A stretch of DNA of 64,000 nucleotides from Halogranum gelatinilyticum (GTDB taxonomy: Archaea; Halobacteriota; Halobacteria; Halobacteriales; Haloferacaceae). This document shows, piece by piece, positions 7,825 to 16,479 of this stretch. The notes under the pieces were generated by a model. That model saw only the letters and a program-made list of their open reading frames with translations. It made no database searches and was not told the DNA's origin. The DNA is taken from NCBI RefSeq assembly GCF_900103715.1, contig NZ_FNHL01000005.1, positions 124,001 through 188,000 of the forward strand. The letters run 5' to 3'. Position 1 is the stretch's first letter; each line of letters begins with the position of its first letter. The position numbers and the translations under genes were made by a program.

Positions 7825-9579
7825 CTACCAGTCTCTCTCTGCCGGGTCGGCTGCTGCGTACCGGACGATGGCGTCGAAGGTCGACGGCGAGACCTCGTCA
7901 CCGCCGGTGATGCCGCGGGCATCTTCCGACCGGAGCGACGACTCGACGAACTCGCGGGCGACGAGTGCCCGCCGGGCGTCGTCCTCGTGGTCGAGTTGCC
8001 ACTGTGCGTCTTCGAGGAGGACGGCCGCGGTCGTCACGTCGAAGATATAGTCTGTGAGTTCCTTCGCCTGCTGCTGGGCGTATCCGGAACTCCCCGCGCC
8101 GACGGCGGCCATCGCACTCGCCAGCCCGTCGTGCTCCGAACGGACCGTCGCGACGAGATCCTCCAGCACCGGATGCGAGACCGCGTTCAGTCGCTCCTCG
8201 GTTAGAGCGAGCACCGGTTCGTGGGCGGCCTCGCGGTCCATCGCCCGCAGGACGTCGAGTGCCATCACGTTCGAGGCACCCTCCCAGATAGGGAGGACCT
8301 GTGCGTTCCGCAGCAGTCGCGGATGGACGAACTCCTCGACGTAGCCGTTGCCGCCCTTGATCTCCATCGCGTAGGAGGCCGTGTCGACCGCCATCCGCGC
8401 CGTCCGGTATTTCGCGACCGGGACGAGCAGCCGCATGAGCCGGTGGGCCTCGTCGTCGTCCCCGCGCTGGCGACGGTGGAACGCGGCGACGGCCTCGAAG
8501 GTGAACGCCAGTGCGGCCTCGTGGTCGACGGCCATCACCACGAGGTCTCGCCGCAGCAGGGGGTGTTCGTCGAGCCGTCGGCCGAACACCTCGCGGTTCG
8601 CCGCGTGGACCTTCGACTCCAACAGCGCGCGCCCCATAACGCCGCAGGAACTCATCGAGTTGTAGAGCCGTTCGGCGTTCAGCATCGCCGACATCTGTCG
8701 GAAGCCGTCCTCGGGTTCACCCACCAGAGACGCCTCGGCTCCCTCGAACTCGATCTCGCCCGTCGGCACGGTGCGCGTCCCGAGTTTGTCCTTCAGCCGG
8801 CGAATCCGGTAGTTCGTCGGCTCCCCCGCGCTGTCGTGCGTCGAGACGAGAAACAGCGACAGTCCCTGGGTCCCGTCGGGTGCGTCCGGGCGACGAGCGA
8901 GCGCGAGGGCGGCCGCCGAGTCGGCGTTCGAGCAGAACCACTTCTCGCCGTACAGCCGGTAGCTGCCGTCGTCCTGCGGTTCGGCGACGACCTCGTTGGC
9001 ACCGACGTCGGTGCCGCCCTGCCGCTCGGTGAGGAACATCGCCCCCGTGGTGAGGTCGTCGTAGTCGCGGGCGGTCAGAGCGTCGTAGAACTCCTGCAAC
9101 GACCCGTCGTCGAACCGGTCGAGCACGAGCGCGGCCCCGGCGGTCATCGCGCCCGGACAGCCGAGGCCCATGCTCGCGGCGTACTCCATCAGGTAGAACT
9201 GCCCGAAATGGTAGGGAAACGAGACCGGCTCGTCGCGGCCGGGCGGGGCCTCGAAGACGTCGCTGACGAGACCGGCCTCGTAGACCAGTCGCTCGTTCTC
9301 GACGTGGGCCGGATGGTGTTGGATGTCGTTGACGACCTCGCCGTTCTTGTCGTAGGTGCGGAGGGTGGGCGGGTTGTCGTCGGCGACGTCGGCGTTGTCG
9401 GCAACGGTGTGGCCGATGAGCTCGCCGAACTCGCGCAGTCGTGACTCGCCCCAGTCGAGTTCGGCGGCGTCGCAGTGGCGTCGGAGTTCGAACTGGAGGG
9501 CTCGGTCGTGCGTGTAGTAGTTGCAGTGGCGACCTTCGTCGAGGGAGCCGTAATCGCTCGGGGTCTCTCGTCGACTCAT
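7825..9579 (-). CDS. AidB-type acyl-CoA dehydrogenase
   Basis: A 584-residue FAD-dependent acyl-CoA dehydrogenase superfamily member, longer than classical ~380-residue enzymes because of an N-terminal extension. It matches the AidB/isovaleryl-CoA dehydrogenase-like branch. Visible blocks are the N-terminal H-H-P-A-H region, G-A-M-F-L-T-E-R-Q-G-G-T-D-V-G (flavin-binding loop), E-K-W-F-C-S-N, and the C-terminal K-G-G-N-G-Y-V-E-E-F with E-G-A-S-N-V. AidB proteins are linked to alkylation-damage protection, and others act on acyl-CoAs; the sequence does not separate the two. A minus-strand TATA-like element at 9601-9610 supports the chosen start. Confidence 0.85.
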   Translation of the reverse strand: MSRRETPSDYGSLDEGRHCNYYTHDRALQFELRRHCDAAELDWGESRLREFGELIGHTVADNADVADDNPPTLRTYDKNGEVVNDIQHHPAHVENERLVYEAGLVSDVFEAPPGRDEPVSFPYHFGQFYLMEYAASMGLGCPGAMTAGAALVLDRFDDGSLQEFYDALTARDYDDLTTGAMFLTERQGGTDVGANEVVAEPQDDGSYRLYGEKWFCSNADSAAALALARRPDAPDGTQGLSLFLVSTHDSAGEPTNYRIRRLKDKLGTRTVPTGEIEFEGAEASLVGEPEDGFRQMSAMLNAERLYNSMSSCGVMGRALLESKVHAANREVFGRRLDEHPLLRRDLVVMAVDHEAALAFTFEAVAAFHRRQRGDDDEAHRLMRLLVPVAKYRTARMAVDTASYAMEIKGGNGYVEEFVHPRLLRNAQVLPIWEGASNVMALDVLRAMDREAAHEPVLALTEERLNAVSHPVLEDLVATVRSEHDGLASAMAAVGAGSSGYAQQQAKELTDYIFDVTTAAVLLEDAQWQLDHEDDARRALVAREFVESSLRSEDARGITGGDEVSPSTFDAIVRYAAADPAERDW

Positions 9580-9600
9580 TGACCTGTCGTCGGCTGCCGG

Positions 9601-9610
9601 TAGTAAATAG
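9601..9610 (-). promoter_or_regulatory. TATA box of the acyl-CoA dehydrogenase gene
   Basis: The minus-strand sequence CTATTTACTA lies 22-31 nt upstream of the ATG at 9579. Confidence 0.5.
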
Positions 9611-9655
9611 GTGCCGTCGCAGCGGGTGGTGTGGATGGTGGGGGTGGAGCGGCTG

Positions 9656-10636
9656 TTAGTCTTTGCCCTGTACGGGCCACTGCGGGAAGATCGGTTCCTC
9701 CAGTCGCTCTATCTCGTCGTCGGTCAACCCGACCGAGAGGGCCTCGACGTTCTCCTCCAGATGGTCGAGACGGCGGGGGCCGATGATGGGGGCGTCGACG
9801 ACCTCCTTGTGGAGCAGCCACGCGAGACTGACCTGTGCTGGCGTCGCGTCCTTCTCGGCGGCGAGACGACGGACCTCGTCGATGACCTGCCAGTTCTCCT
9901 CGGTGAAGCGGTTTTTCGTGTAGTCGTCGGTCTCCGCGCGCGTGCCCTCCGGCACCGAGTCGTCGTCGCGGTCGTACTTCCCGGCGAGAAAGCCACCGGC
10001 CAGCGGCGACCACGGGATGACGCCGACGCCCTGGTCGGCACAGATGGGGAGGAGATTCGCCTCCTCGTGACGGTCGACGAGGTTGTACTCCGGCTGCATA
10101 CAGGCGAACCGTTCGAGTCCCTCCAGGTCGGCTTCGTAGAGTGCCTTCGAGAACTGCCAGCCCGCCATCGTGCTCGCGCCGAGATAGCGGACCTTTCCGG
10201 ACGTGACCAGATAGTCCAACGCCTCCAGGGTCTCCTCGATGGGCGTGTGGTCATCCCAGCGGTGGATCTGATAGAGGTCGATGTAGTCCGTCCCGAGTCT
10301 ATCGAGACTCCCTTCCACCTGGTCGAGGATGTGCTTTCGCGACAGGCCGCGCTTGTTCGGCCCGTCGCCCATGTCGAAGTAGACCTTCGTCGCGAGTACC
10401 AGCTCCTCGCGGTCGTGACCCTCGATGGCCTCGCCGAGAATCATCTCGCTCTCGCCGCGCGAGTAGGCGTTCGCGGTGTCGAAGAAGTTGATGCCGAGGT
10501 CGAGCGCGCGTTCGACGACCTCGATACTCGCGTCGGGGTCGTTCATCATCCAGTCCTGTCCGGAGCCGAAGTTCAGACAGCCGAGGCAGAGCCGCGAGAC
10601 TTCGAGACCGGTTCGGCCGAGTCGTGTGTACTCCAT
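9656..10636 (-). CDS. Aldo/keto reductase
   Basis: A 326-residue (beta/alpha)8 NADP(H)-dependent oxidoreductase of the AKR superfamily. The catalytic tetrad is visible: Asp53 and Tyr58 in D-T-A-N-A-Y, Lys84 in A-T-K-V-Y, and His125 in Q-I-H-R-W-D. The C-terminal I-I-G-P-R-R cofactor block is present. The protein resembles the YajO/IolS-like and voltage-gated K+ channel beta-subunit-like branch. The substrate is unknown. It precedes the acyl-CoA dehydrogenase gene on its own strand, but the 76-bp gap and the separate TATA boxes argue for independent transcription. Confidence 0.88.
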   Translation of the reverse strand: MEYTRLGRTGLEVSRLCLGCLNFGSGQDWMMNDPDASIEVVERALDLGINFFDTANAYSRGESEMILGEAIEGHDREELVLATKVYFDMGDGPNKRGLSRKHILDQVEGSLDRLGTDYIDLYQIHRWDDHTPIEETLEALDYLVTSGKVRYLGASTMAGWQFSKALYEADLEGLERFACMQPEYNLVDRHEEANLLPICADQGVGVIPWSPLAGGFLAGKYDRDDDSVPEGTRAETDDYTKNRFTEENWQVIDEVRRLAAEKDATPAQVSLAWLLHKEVVDAPIIGPRRLDHLEENVEALSVGLTDDEIERLEEPIFPQWPVQGKD

Positions 10637-10660
10637 GGTTCTCCGGTACGTGGCGGGGGG

Positions 10661-10668
10661 TGATATAC
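10661..10668 (-). promoter_or_regulatory. TATA box of the aldo/keto reductase gene
   Basis: GTATATCA on the minus strand is 25-32 nt upstream of the ATG at 10636. Confidence 0.5.
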
Positions 10669-10772
10669 CGACAGCACCGGCGACAGACGGGAACGCCGAC
10701 TCTTCGGCGTACGGGCGACCGACCAGTATCGGTAAGCCCGCACACGGCGAACGTCTCCGGAGTGACTCCCGG

Positions 10773-11978
10773 CTACGTGTCGAACACAGCGGCCACAGCG
10801 TGCGAGGGGAGATGTGGCAGTCTGACGCGCCCCTCGTCGCGCTCGACGACCACCGTCTCCGTGCCGAACAGTCGGTCGGTCAGCGTCCGCGCGCGCTCGA
10901 CGTCCGCGAACTCCTCTCCGGGGAGCCGCCACTGCGGACCGAACAGCCGGTCGTAGCCGACGACGTCGTCGTCGACGCGGTACTCCATGCAGAGATACCG
11001 TACCAGCCGGTCGACGGTTCCGAACGCCGCGAACGTCCCGAACAGCACCGCGGCCGCGACGCCGACGGTGGCGATGGACGCCCCGCCGTCGGTCGCGAGC
11101 GTGAGGAGACCGAATAGCGTGAGCGGTGTCGCAAGCAGCAACGCGGCTGGCGAGCGCGCGCCGCGGACGATGCCGTCGACGAGGACGGCCAGCCGGTTCG
11201 GCCGGACGGTCTCGGCTTCCCCGTCGAACGTGGTGTCGACCGGCTCCCACTCCAACGGCTCGTAAGCGAGACCGAGGTCGGGCGAGGTCCGTTCGTCGTA
11301 CGCTTCCAGTCGGTCACGGTAGACGTCGACGACGTCCGCGAGCAGTTTCACACAGAAGACGGCGACCAGCACGAACGGACCGGGCGCGCCCGAAGCGACG
11401 AACAGACCGCCGACGAACAGTGCCGAGCCGATTCCGGCCACGGACAGCAACGCATCCCGGAGCGGCTCCTGTGCCGACACCGACTCGTACTCCCGGTCGA
11501 GGAAGTAGCCGCCCGCCTCGACGGCACGGCCGAGCGTCACGGCGAGGATGCCGAACCCGGCCGTGGTCGTCGCGGTGTCACCCATCGGCGCGTCCGTGGC
11601 GGCATCGACCCCGCCGACGCCGATGCCCCCGAACAGGAGCCACGCGAGCCCGCCGATGACGAGCGTCACTGCGACCGTCGGGAGGTTCGCGAGTTGGACC
11701 GACAGCGGGAGCACGGGCAGGGAGACGCCGCCGCGTTTCTCCGAGAAGGCACCGACCACCAGCCACGAGAAGCCCGCGGCGTCGTAGTCGGGTTTTCGCT
11801 CCGCGAACAAGCCTTCGAGCGCGGCGAACGCCAGCCGGACCCCGAGTTCGACCCAGTATATCAGCAAGAGTGCGACCAGCGACCAGCCGAAGCCGACGAC
11901 GCCGACCAACGGAACGGCGTTGAGCGCGACCAGCGCGAGCAGCTTCGCCCGTCGTTTCTCACCGTCTGTCACCTGCAT
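10773..11978 (-). CDS. Haloarchaeal membrane protein (DUF6498-like)
   Basis: A 401-residue protein with about eight hydrophobic segments. It starts after a short basic N-terminus (G-E-K-R-R-A-K-L-L) with an L-L-L-I-Y-W-V-E-L segment and ends in a soluble C-terminal portion. The N-terminal pattern (I-Y-W-V-E, G-x-x-x-F-x-E-R-K-P) matches proteins annotated DUF6498 in haloarchaea. No catalytic motif, transporter signature or signal peptide is evident and no function is known. It is transcribed divergently from the MFS gene. Confidence 0.65.
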   Translation of the reverse strand: MQVTDGEKRRAKLLALVALNAVPLVGVVGFGWSLVALLLIYWVELGVRLAFAALEGLFAERKPDYDAAGFSWLVVGAFSEKRGGVSLPVLPLSVQLANLPTVAVTLVIGGLAWLLFGGIGVGGVDAATDAPMGDTATTTAGFGILAVTLGRAVEAGGYFLDREYESVSAQEPLRDALLSVAGIGSALFVGGLFVASGAPGPFVLVAVFCVKLLADVVDVYRDRLEAYDERTSPDLGLAYEPLEWEPVDTTFDGEAETVRPNRLAVLVDGIVRGARSPAALLLATPLTLFGLLTLATDGGASIATVGVAAAVLFGTFAAFGTVDRLVRYLCMEYRVDDDVVGYDRLFGPQWRLPGEEFADVERARTLTDRLFGTETVVVERDEGRVRLPHLPSHAVAAVFDT

Positions 11979-12127
11979 GGCGGACGGTGCCGCCTTCCGC
12001 CCCGCCGCTGTTAAACCGTCTGATACGTTCCCCTCTCGGGATGCCGTCGCGACTGCCGTCCCGGCTGTCGCCCGGCGGGTGACCCACGGCGCACCCGGTC
12101 ACCGACGGCCCGACCGCCTTCACACGA

Positions 12128-12134
12128 CTTTTCC
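12128..12134 (+). promoter_or_regulatory. Probable TATA box of the second MFS gene
   Basis: CTTTTCC lies 23-29 nt upstream of the ATG chosen at 12157, in an otherwise GC-rich stretch. It supports that start over upstream in-frame codons. Confidence 0.35.
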
Positions 12135-12156
12135 CCCGGCACGCAGTGGTCGGGAT

Positions 12157-13356
12157 ATGGAAACAGTCTCGGAGGGCGAACCCAGCGAGGAGTTCGACAG
12201 CCGTCGATGGTGGACGCTGGCGGTCTTCGCCTTCGTCGCGCTCGAAGGGGCCACCCTCCAGATGCACGGTGCTATCATCCCAGTTCTCCGAGACAGCTTC
12301 GGGACGCCACAGTGGCAGTTGGGGCTGGTCGCGCCCGCCGGGACGCTCGGCTTTCTGTTCTTCGTCGCTGCCGCCGGTGCGGTCGCCGGACGGTTCGACA
12401 CCCGAAAACTGCTCCTCGTCGGCATCTTCGGGACCGGCATCGGCGTCGCCCTCTTGGGGTCGGTTCCGAGTTTCGGCGTGTTCCTCGCCGCCCTGGTCTT
12501 CCGCGGGGCGTTCGCCGGCATCGCCCGCGGCAACGACAGGCCGCTGTTGAGCCATCTCTATCCGAGCCGTCGCGGCCGGCTGTTCGGCTACTACGACATG
12601 ATGTGGGCCGTCGGCGCGACGCTCGGCCCGCTCGTCGTCACCGCCGCGCTCTGGCTGGACGAGTGGCGGCTCGCGTACTACGCGCTCGCCGTCTCGTTCA
12701 TCCCCGTCGTCGCCCTGATCTGGTATCTGCCGGCCCCGGACGTCGACGGCGGCGACGACCCGCTGACGCTCGACGGCGTGCGACGCATCGTCCGCAGCCC
12801 CGCCGTACTGGTGATGGCCACCGGTATCTTCTGTGCAACTGCCGTCGAGGGCGGGCTGTTCACGTGGCTGACGACCTTCGCCGAAGGCCGACTGCCGGAG
12901 TCTTTCGTCACGGTCTCGTTGAGCGTGCTGCTCGTCGCGTACATCCCCGGCCGGTTCGCCGCGGGGTCGCTCTCCGAACGCCTCGGCTACGTCCGACTCG
13001 CGTTCGCGCTCGGCCTGCTCTGTACGCTGTCGGCCGTCTACACCTTCGTCCTGGCGTCGGGACTCTCCATCCTCGTGGGCGTCTTCGGCATCGGTCTCGG
13101 TCTCTCCGGACTCTACCCGACGTTGCTCGCCTACGCGACCGAGAGCACCCCGGAGCACAGCGCGCCGGTGAACGCGCTCGCGCTCGTCGTCTCCTCCTGC
13201 GGAATCGCGGGCGCGCCAGCCGTGATGGGCTTCGTCATCGACGGCGTCGGCGTCCTCGCGGCGATGCGACTGCTGTTCGCCCCGCTCGTCGGTCTCCTGG
13301 TCGTCGTTGCCGTCGCCTGGCTCCGTATCGGGACGGCCGCTCGCCCCGGCAGCTGA
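12157..13356 (+). CDS. MFS transporter
   Basis: A 399-residue permease with 12 predicted membrane segments. The frame is open 79 codons further upstream, but the start at 12157 puts an acidic M-E-T-V-S-E-G-E leader directly before the first segment and has a TATA-like box at the right distance. Motif A remnants are G-R-F-D-T-R-K in the first half and E-R-L-G-Y-V-R in the second. It looks like the uncharacterised/nitrate-or-sugar-like branch of MFS; the substrate cannot be assigned. It shares a divergent intergenic region with the DUF6498-like gene. Confidence 0.8.
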   Translation: METVSEGEPSEEFDSRRWWTLAVFAFVALEGATLQMHGAIIPVLRDSFGTPQWQLGLVAPAGTLGFLFFVAAAGAVAGRFDTRKLLLVGIFGTGIGVALLGSVPSFGVFLAALVFRGAFAGIARGNDRPLLSHLYPSRRGRLFGYYDMMWAVGATLGPLVVTAALWLDEWRLAYYALAVSFIPVVALIWYLPAPDVDGGDDPLTLDGVRRIVRSPAVLVMATGIFCATAVEGGLFTWLTTFAEGRLPESFVTVSLSVLLVAYIPGRFAAGSLSERLGYVRLAFALGLLCTLSAVYTFVLASGLSILVGVFGIGLGLSGLYPTLLAYATESTPEHSAPVNALALVVSSCGIAGAPAVMGFVIDGVGVLAAMRLLFAPLVGLLVVVAVAWLRIGTAARPGS

Positions 13357-13395
13357 GGGCACGCCTCCTGTGACCGCGTCGCACACCGCGGATGG

Positions 13396-13402
13396 CTATT
13401 TG
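13396..13402 (+). promoter_or_regulatory. TATA box of the GNAT gene
   Basis: CTATTTG lies 24-30 nt upstream of the ATG at 13426. Confidence 0.45.
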
Positions 13403-13425
13403 TCATCCCCAGTCCACGTTGGCCC

Positions 13426-13893
13426 ATGCAACTCCGCGAAGCGACCGAGGACGACCTCGACGTCCTCACTGAGTTCTGGTACGCGCTCGCGACGGAGATG
13501 GAACCGTATTCGGACCTCAACGAGGTGGTCTACGACGGTCCCGACGAGGTCCCTACCGACGGCTTTCGGCGACAGCTATACAGCGACGACGTGACGAACT
13601 ATCTCGTCGTCGACGACGAACCGGTCGGCTTCGTCACGCTCCGCGACGGCGAGCATCCGTCGCGGCAGTGGTCGAGATACGTCGACGTCGTCGACCTGTT
13701 CGTGACTCCCGAGCACCGAAACCGTGGCTTCGGCGGCGAGGTCCTCAACCGAGTCCAAGAGATGGCCCGCGAGCGCGGCTGTGACCATCTCAAAGTCTCC
13801 TGCGAGTGGGACAACGAGGACGCGAGACGCTTCTACACGGACCACGGGTTCGAGGAGAAACAGGTTCAATTCGTTCAGCGACTCGCGGAGTGA
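13426..13893 (+). CDS. GNAT-family N-acetyltransferase
   Basis: A 155-residue Gcn5-related acetyltransferase covering the whole fold. The conserved strand D-V-V-D-L-F-V-T-P-E-H-R is followed by the acetyl-CoA pyrophosphate loop N-R-G-F-G-G-E and the helix after it. The last motif is the usual A-R-R-F-Y-x-x-H-G-F-E. The acceptor (protein, amine or antibiotic) is not deducible. The 3' end overlaps the convergent mobA gene by 19 bp. Confidence 0.88.
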   Translation: MQLREATEDDLDVLTEFWYALATEMEPYSDLNEVVYDGPDEVPTDGFRRQLYSDDVTNYLVVDDEPVGFVTLRDGEHPSRQWSRYVDVVDLFVTPEHRNRGFGGEVLNRVQEMARERGCDHLKVSCEWDNEDARRFYTDHGFEEKQVQFVQRLAE

Positions 13894-14579
13894 GGCCCGT
13901 CCCGACCCTGCCGGCCGCGCTCGTCTGTCCACGGTCGCGGCTGTCCGTCGCACGTGTCGTCCTCTACCCGGGCGGCGGCCACGAGTTCCCGACGAGTGTT
14001 GACGTTCGTTGTCGAACGGCCGAGTGGACAGCCGTCCGGCGCGTCCGACGCCGATACCGCCTCGGTCGTACAGCCGTCGACGACCGCTCGCAGCCGGTGG
14101 TCGTCGGGCGTCCGCTCACAGTAGCCCTCTAACGCTGCCGTTCGGTAGACGGCGTGGAGCAGCTGCGGCTCGCCATCGGCGTCGACGGGAACCGTCGCGT
14201 CGGCCGCCGTCGCGGCGTGGCGTTCGGCGAGCCACGAGACCACCCGTGGCGAGACGAGTGGCACGTCGCAGCCACAGACGAACACGGCCGACGTGGAGAC
14301 CTGGGCCAGTGCCCCACAGATGCCAGCGAGTGGGCCGCCACACCAGTCTGCGTCCTCGGCGTACCGAACCCGGTGTGGCAGCGCGCCGTCGACGACAGCA
14401 CGCTTCTCCGAGGACCCCGCGGCGACGACGGGCGGCCGACCGGTGGCGGTACGGACGCGGTCGACCACCCGCTCGACCAGCGGTCGGCCGCCGAGTCGCG
14501 CCGTCGCCTTCGGCTCGTCGCCGAAGCGGCTGCTCTCACCGCCGGCGAGGACGACGGCAGTCACGTCGTCGGGAGTCAT
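13875..14579 (-). CDS. mobA: Molybdenum cofactor guanylyltransferase MobA
   Basis: A 234-residue nucleotidyltransferase that attaches GMP to Mo-molybdopterin, giving the MGD/bis-MGD form needed by NarG. The signature V-L-A-G-G-E-S-S-R-F-G-D-E-P-K-A is at residues ~10-25, and the metal-binding C-G-C-D-V-P-L lies in the middle. The C-terminal ~40 residues are polar and low in conservation. It is the last gene of the nitrate reductase operon; its start overlaps the stop of the preceding molybdopterin-domain gene by 4 bp, implying translational coupling. Context and motifs agree on the role. Confidence 0.9.
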   Translation of the reverse strand: MTPDDVTAVVLAGGESSRFGDEPKATARLGGRPLVERVVDRVRTATGRPPVVAAGSSEKRAVVDGALPHRVRYAEDADWCGGPLAGICGALAQVSTSAVFVCGCDVPLVSPRVVSWLAERHAATAADATVPVDADGEPQLLHAVYRTAALEGYCERTPDDHRLRAVVDGCTTEAVSASDAPDGCPLGRSTTNVNTRRELVAAARVEDDTCDGQPRPWTDERGRQGRDGPHSASR

Positions 14580-15085
14580 CCGTACGTCGAGTCGTCGAGC
14601 GACAGCGTCTCCAACTCCGTCGGGTCGTCCTGTGGTGCCACCGTCAGCGGTTCGAGTCCGACGACGCCTTTGACCGCCCGTTCGCCGTCGACGTATGGCC
14701 CGACGAACCGGGTCGGGTAGGTCTCGGTGGCCGCCAGCGGTTCACCGTCGCGGGCGACGGCGACCACTGCGTCGAGTGTGGCCGTCACCCCGAGACAGGC
14801 ACGGTAGCCGTCGTCGCTCGTCACCCGCAGATGGGTCGTCGTCTCCGGGACCCCGGCGTCCGAGAGTAGCTCGGCCACCGGAACGCCGGTCCACGTCGCG
14901 GTCGTCCGCTCGCCCGAAGCACAGCTGATGGTACACTCGCGGTCGACGGTGGCGCGCGCTCGCAGGTCGTCGAGCGAGAGCGACAGTGGGCTGTCTCCGC
15001 CGACCTCGACGCCAGCGTCGGCTCCGCCGAACTCGTCCGTCCCGTCCGCTTCCGTCTGCGTCGAACGTGGCTGTTCGGAGCTCAT
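14576..15085 (-). CDS. Small oxidoreductase molybdopterin-binding domain protein
   Basis: A 169-residue protein made almost only of a sulfite-oxidase-type molybdopterin-binding domain (~residues 35-155). Family blocks are W-T-G-V-P-V-A-E-L-L-S-D-A-G, the S-D-D-G-Y strand, Y-P-T-R-F-V-G-P-Y and A-V-K-G-V-V-G-L-E. It lacks the dimerisation and heme domains of sulfite oxidase and has no signal peptide. A Cys pair near residues 51-55 could supply the Mo ligand. It sits between the Mrp gene and mobA in the nar operon, which suggests cofactor handling or a small Mo enzyme; neither is proven. The frame extends upstream over the Mrp gene, but the ATG at 15085 is the sensible start. Confidence 0.75.
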   Translation of the reverse strand: MSSEQPRSTQTEADGTDEFGGADAGVEVGGDSPLSLSLDDLRARATVDRECTISCASGERTTATWTGVPVAELLSDAGVPETTTHLRVTSDDGYRACLGVTATLDAVVAVARDGEPLAATETYPTRFVGPYVDGERAVKGVVGLEPLTVAPQDDPTELETLSLDDSTYG

Positions 15086-15095
15086 CGTTCTCGGG

Positions 15096-16478
15096 TCAGG
15101 GGCGGGTTGCCGTGAGCACCCAGTCGTCCGGCGTCCGTCGTTCGACCGCGAAGCCCTCGATGTCGCTCGGCGAACGGTCCGTGAGACCGCCGAGGAACTC
15201 CCTGACGGGCGTGGGGTCTCGGTCGCTGACGAGCGTGAAGGTCGCCCCGCTGTCCAGTGACGTGAACCCCTCGGCGACGCGCTGACGGCGGTGCTCCGGC
15301 GGTTCGCCCCGGATGTCGACCGCGTCCGTGGGGAGGTCAAGGTCCCACGCCGTCGCCGCCGCCTCGGAGACCGCCTCGGCCAGCCGTGCGAACGCAGGCG
15401 TCGTCTCGCCGGGTGCGGGCGTCTCCTGGAACTCCGTCGAGAACGGCAGTTCGGCGAGGACGGCTGCGTCGAGGGTCTCCTCGACCGAGCTTCCCGGAAA
15501 CAGGTCGTGACTGTCGCCACAGGACGGACAGGTGAACTCGCCCATATTGACGACCGCACCGAGCACCGGAACGTCGTTGTCGCGGAACAGTTCGATGCTC
15601 CGGGCGGTGTCCTCCAGACTCGACTCGAAGGGCGTCGTCACGACGACGACCCCGTCGACCGGGACCTCCTGGAGCGTCGTCAGGACGACGTCGCCGGTCC
15701 CCGGCGGGAGGTCGACGACGAGCGTGTCGTCGGCCCGCCAGGCGGTGTTCGTGAACAGTTCCGTCAAGGCGTCGTGGGCCATCGCCCCGCGCCACGCGAG
15801 CGGCGCGCCCGACTCCATCAGGCCGACGCTCATCACGTCCAGTTCGGCGTCGCTCCCGGACGCACGGATGGGAAGGGGGCTCCCCTCGTCGTCGGAGTGG
15901 ACCGGTCCCGAGACGTCGAGCAGGGAGGGGACGTTTGGGCCGTGGATGTCAGCGTCAAACAGTCCCGTCGCCCGCTCACCCGCCAGCGCGCAGGCGAGGT
16001 TCGTCGAGACGGTCGACTTGCCGACGCCGCCCTTCGCGCTGGCGACGGCGATGACGGTGCCGAAGTCGGCGACGCCCCCCTCTCCTTCCGTCGACGGGGC
16101 GACCGGTTCGACGTGCGCGCTCTCGACGGCCGGGACGTCGCGCACCGCCTGTAGCATCGCCTGCATGATTCCCCCGGCGTTTTCGTCGCCGAACTCCGCG
16201 ACGGCCGCCTCGACGGTCACGTCGCCGCCGTCGACGGCGATGGATTCGACCAGTCCCGCCTCGAAGACGTTGACGTCGGCGTCGGGATCTCGTACCGACC
16301 GAAGCGCGCTCTCGATGCGGTCTTTCAGTCCGGTTGTCCCGTCCCGTTCAGCCCGTTCGCCGGCAGCAGCGGTCGCATCCTGCGTGTTGCCGGTCGCATC
16401 TCGCCTGTCGGCAGTCGCATCTCGCGTGTCGGTTACCGCCCTGTTCCCGTCTCTCGGTGGTGGTGTGTCGTCGGTCAT
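15096..16478 (-). CDS. Mrp/ApbC P-loop ATPase fused to a DUF2249 domain
   Basis: A 460-residue protein. It begins with a low-complexity segment containing D-A-T repeats (residues ~1-45), then a MIP18/DUF59-like domain (~50-130). Next comes the Mrp/NBP35 ATPase with the deviant Walker A K-G-G-V-G-K-S-T at 149-156, V-V-D-L-P-P-G-T-G-D at ~254-263, and a C-P-S-C pair (Cys317, Cys320) that can bridge an Fe-S cluster between subunits. The C-terminal ~75 residues match DUF2249 (D-I-R-G-E-P-P, V-S-D-R-D-P-T-P-V). Mrp proteins carry Fe-S clusters to apo-enzymes, so a job loading NarG/NarH is likely. The ATG at 16478 is 1 bp after the HEAT-repeat gene stop. Confidence 0.85.
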   Translation of the reverse strand: MTDDTPPPRDGNRAVTDTRDATADRRDATGNTQDATAAAGERAERDGTTGLKDRIESALRSVRDPDADVNVFEAGLVESIAVDGGDVTVEAAVAEFGDENAGGIMQAMLQAVRDVPAVESAHVEPVAPSTEGEGGVADFGTVIAVASAKGGVGKSTVSTNLACALAGERATGLFDADIHGPNVPSLLDVSGPVHSDDEGSPLPIRASGSDAELDVMSVGLMESGAPLAWRGAMAHDALTELFTNTAWRADDTLVVDLPPGTGDVVLTTLQEVPVDGVVVVTTPFESSLEDTARSIELFRDNDVPVLGAVVNMGEFTCPSCGDSHDLFPGSSVEETLDAAVLAELPFSTEFQETPAPGETTPAFARLAEAVSEAAATAWDLDLPTDAVDIRGEPPEHRRQRVAEGFTSLDSGATFTLVSDRDPTPVREFLGGLTDRSPSDIEGFAVERRTPDDWVLTATRP

Positions 16479-16479
16479 A

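Noticed and set aside
8221..9444. A 407-codon frame antisense to the acyl-CoA dehydrogenase gene
   Set aside because: Arg/Val/Gly-rich shadow of a clear coding gene on the other strand.
11959..13386. A 475-codon frame antisense to the second MFS gene
   Set aside because: The product is almost all charged residues and has no hydrophobic core or motif; it is an antisense shadow.
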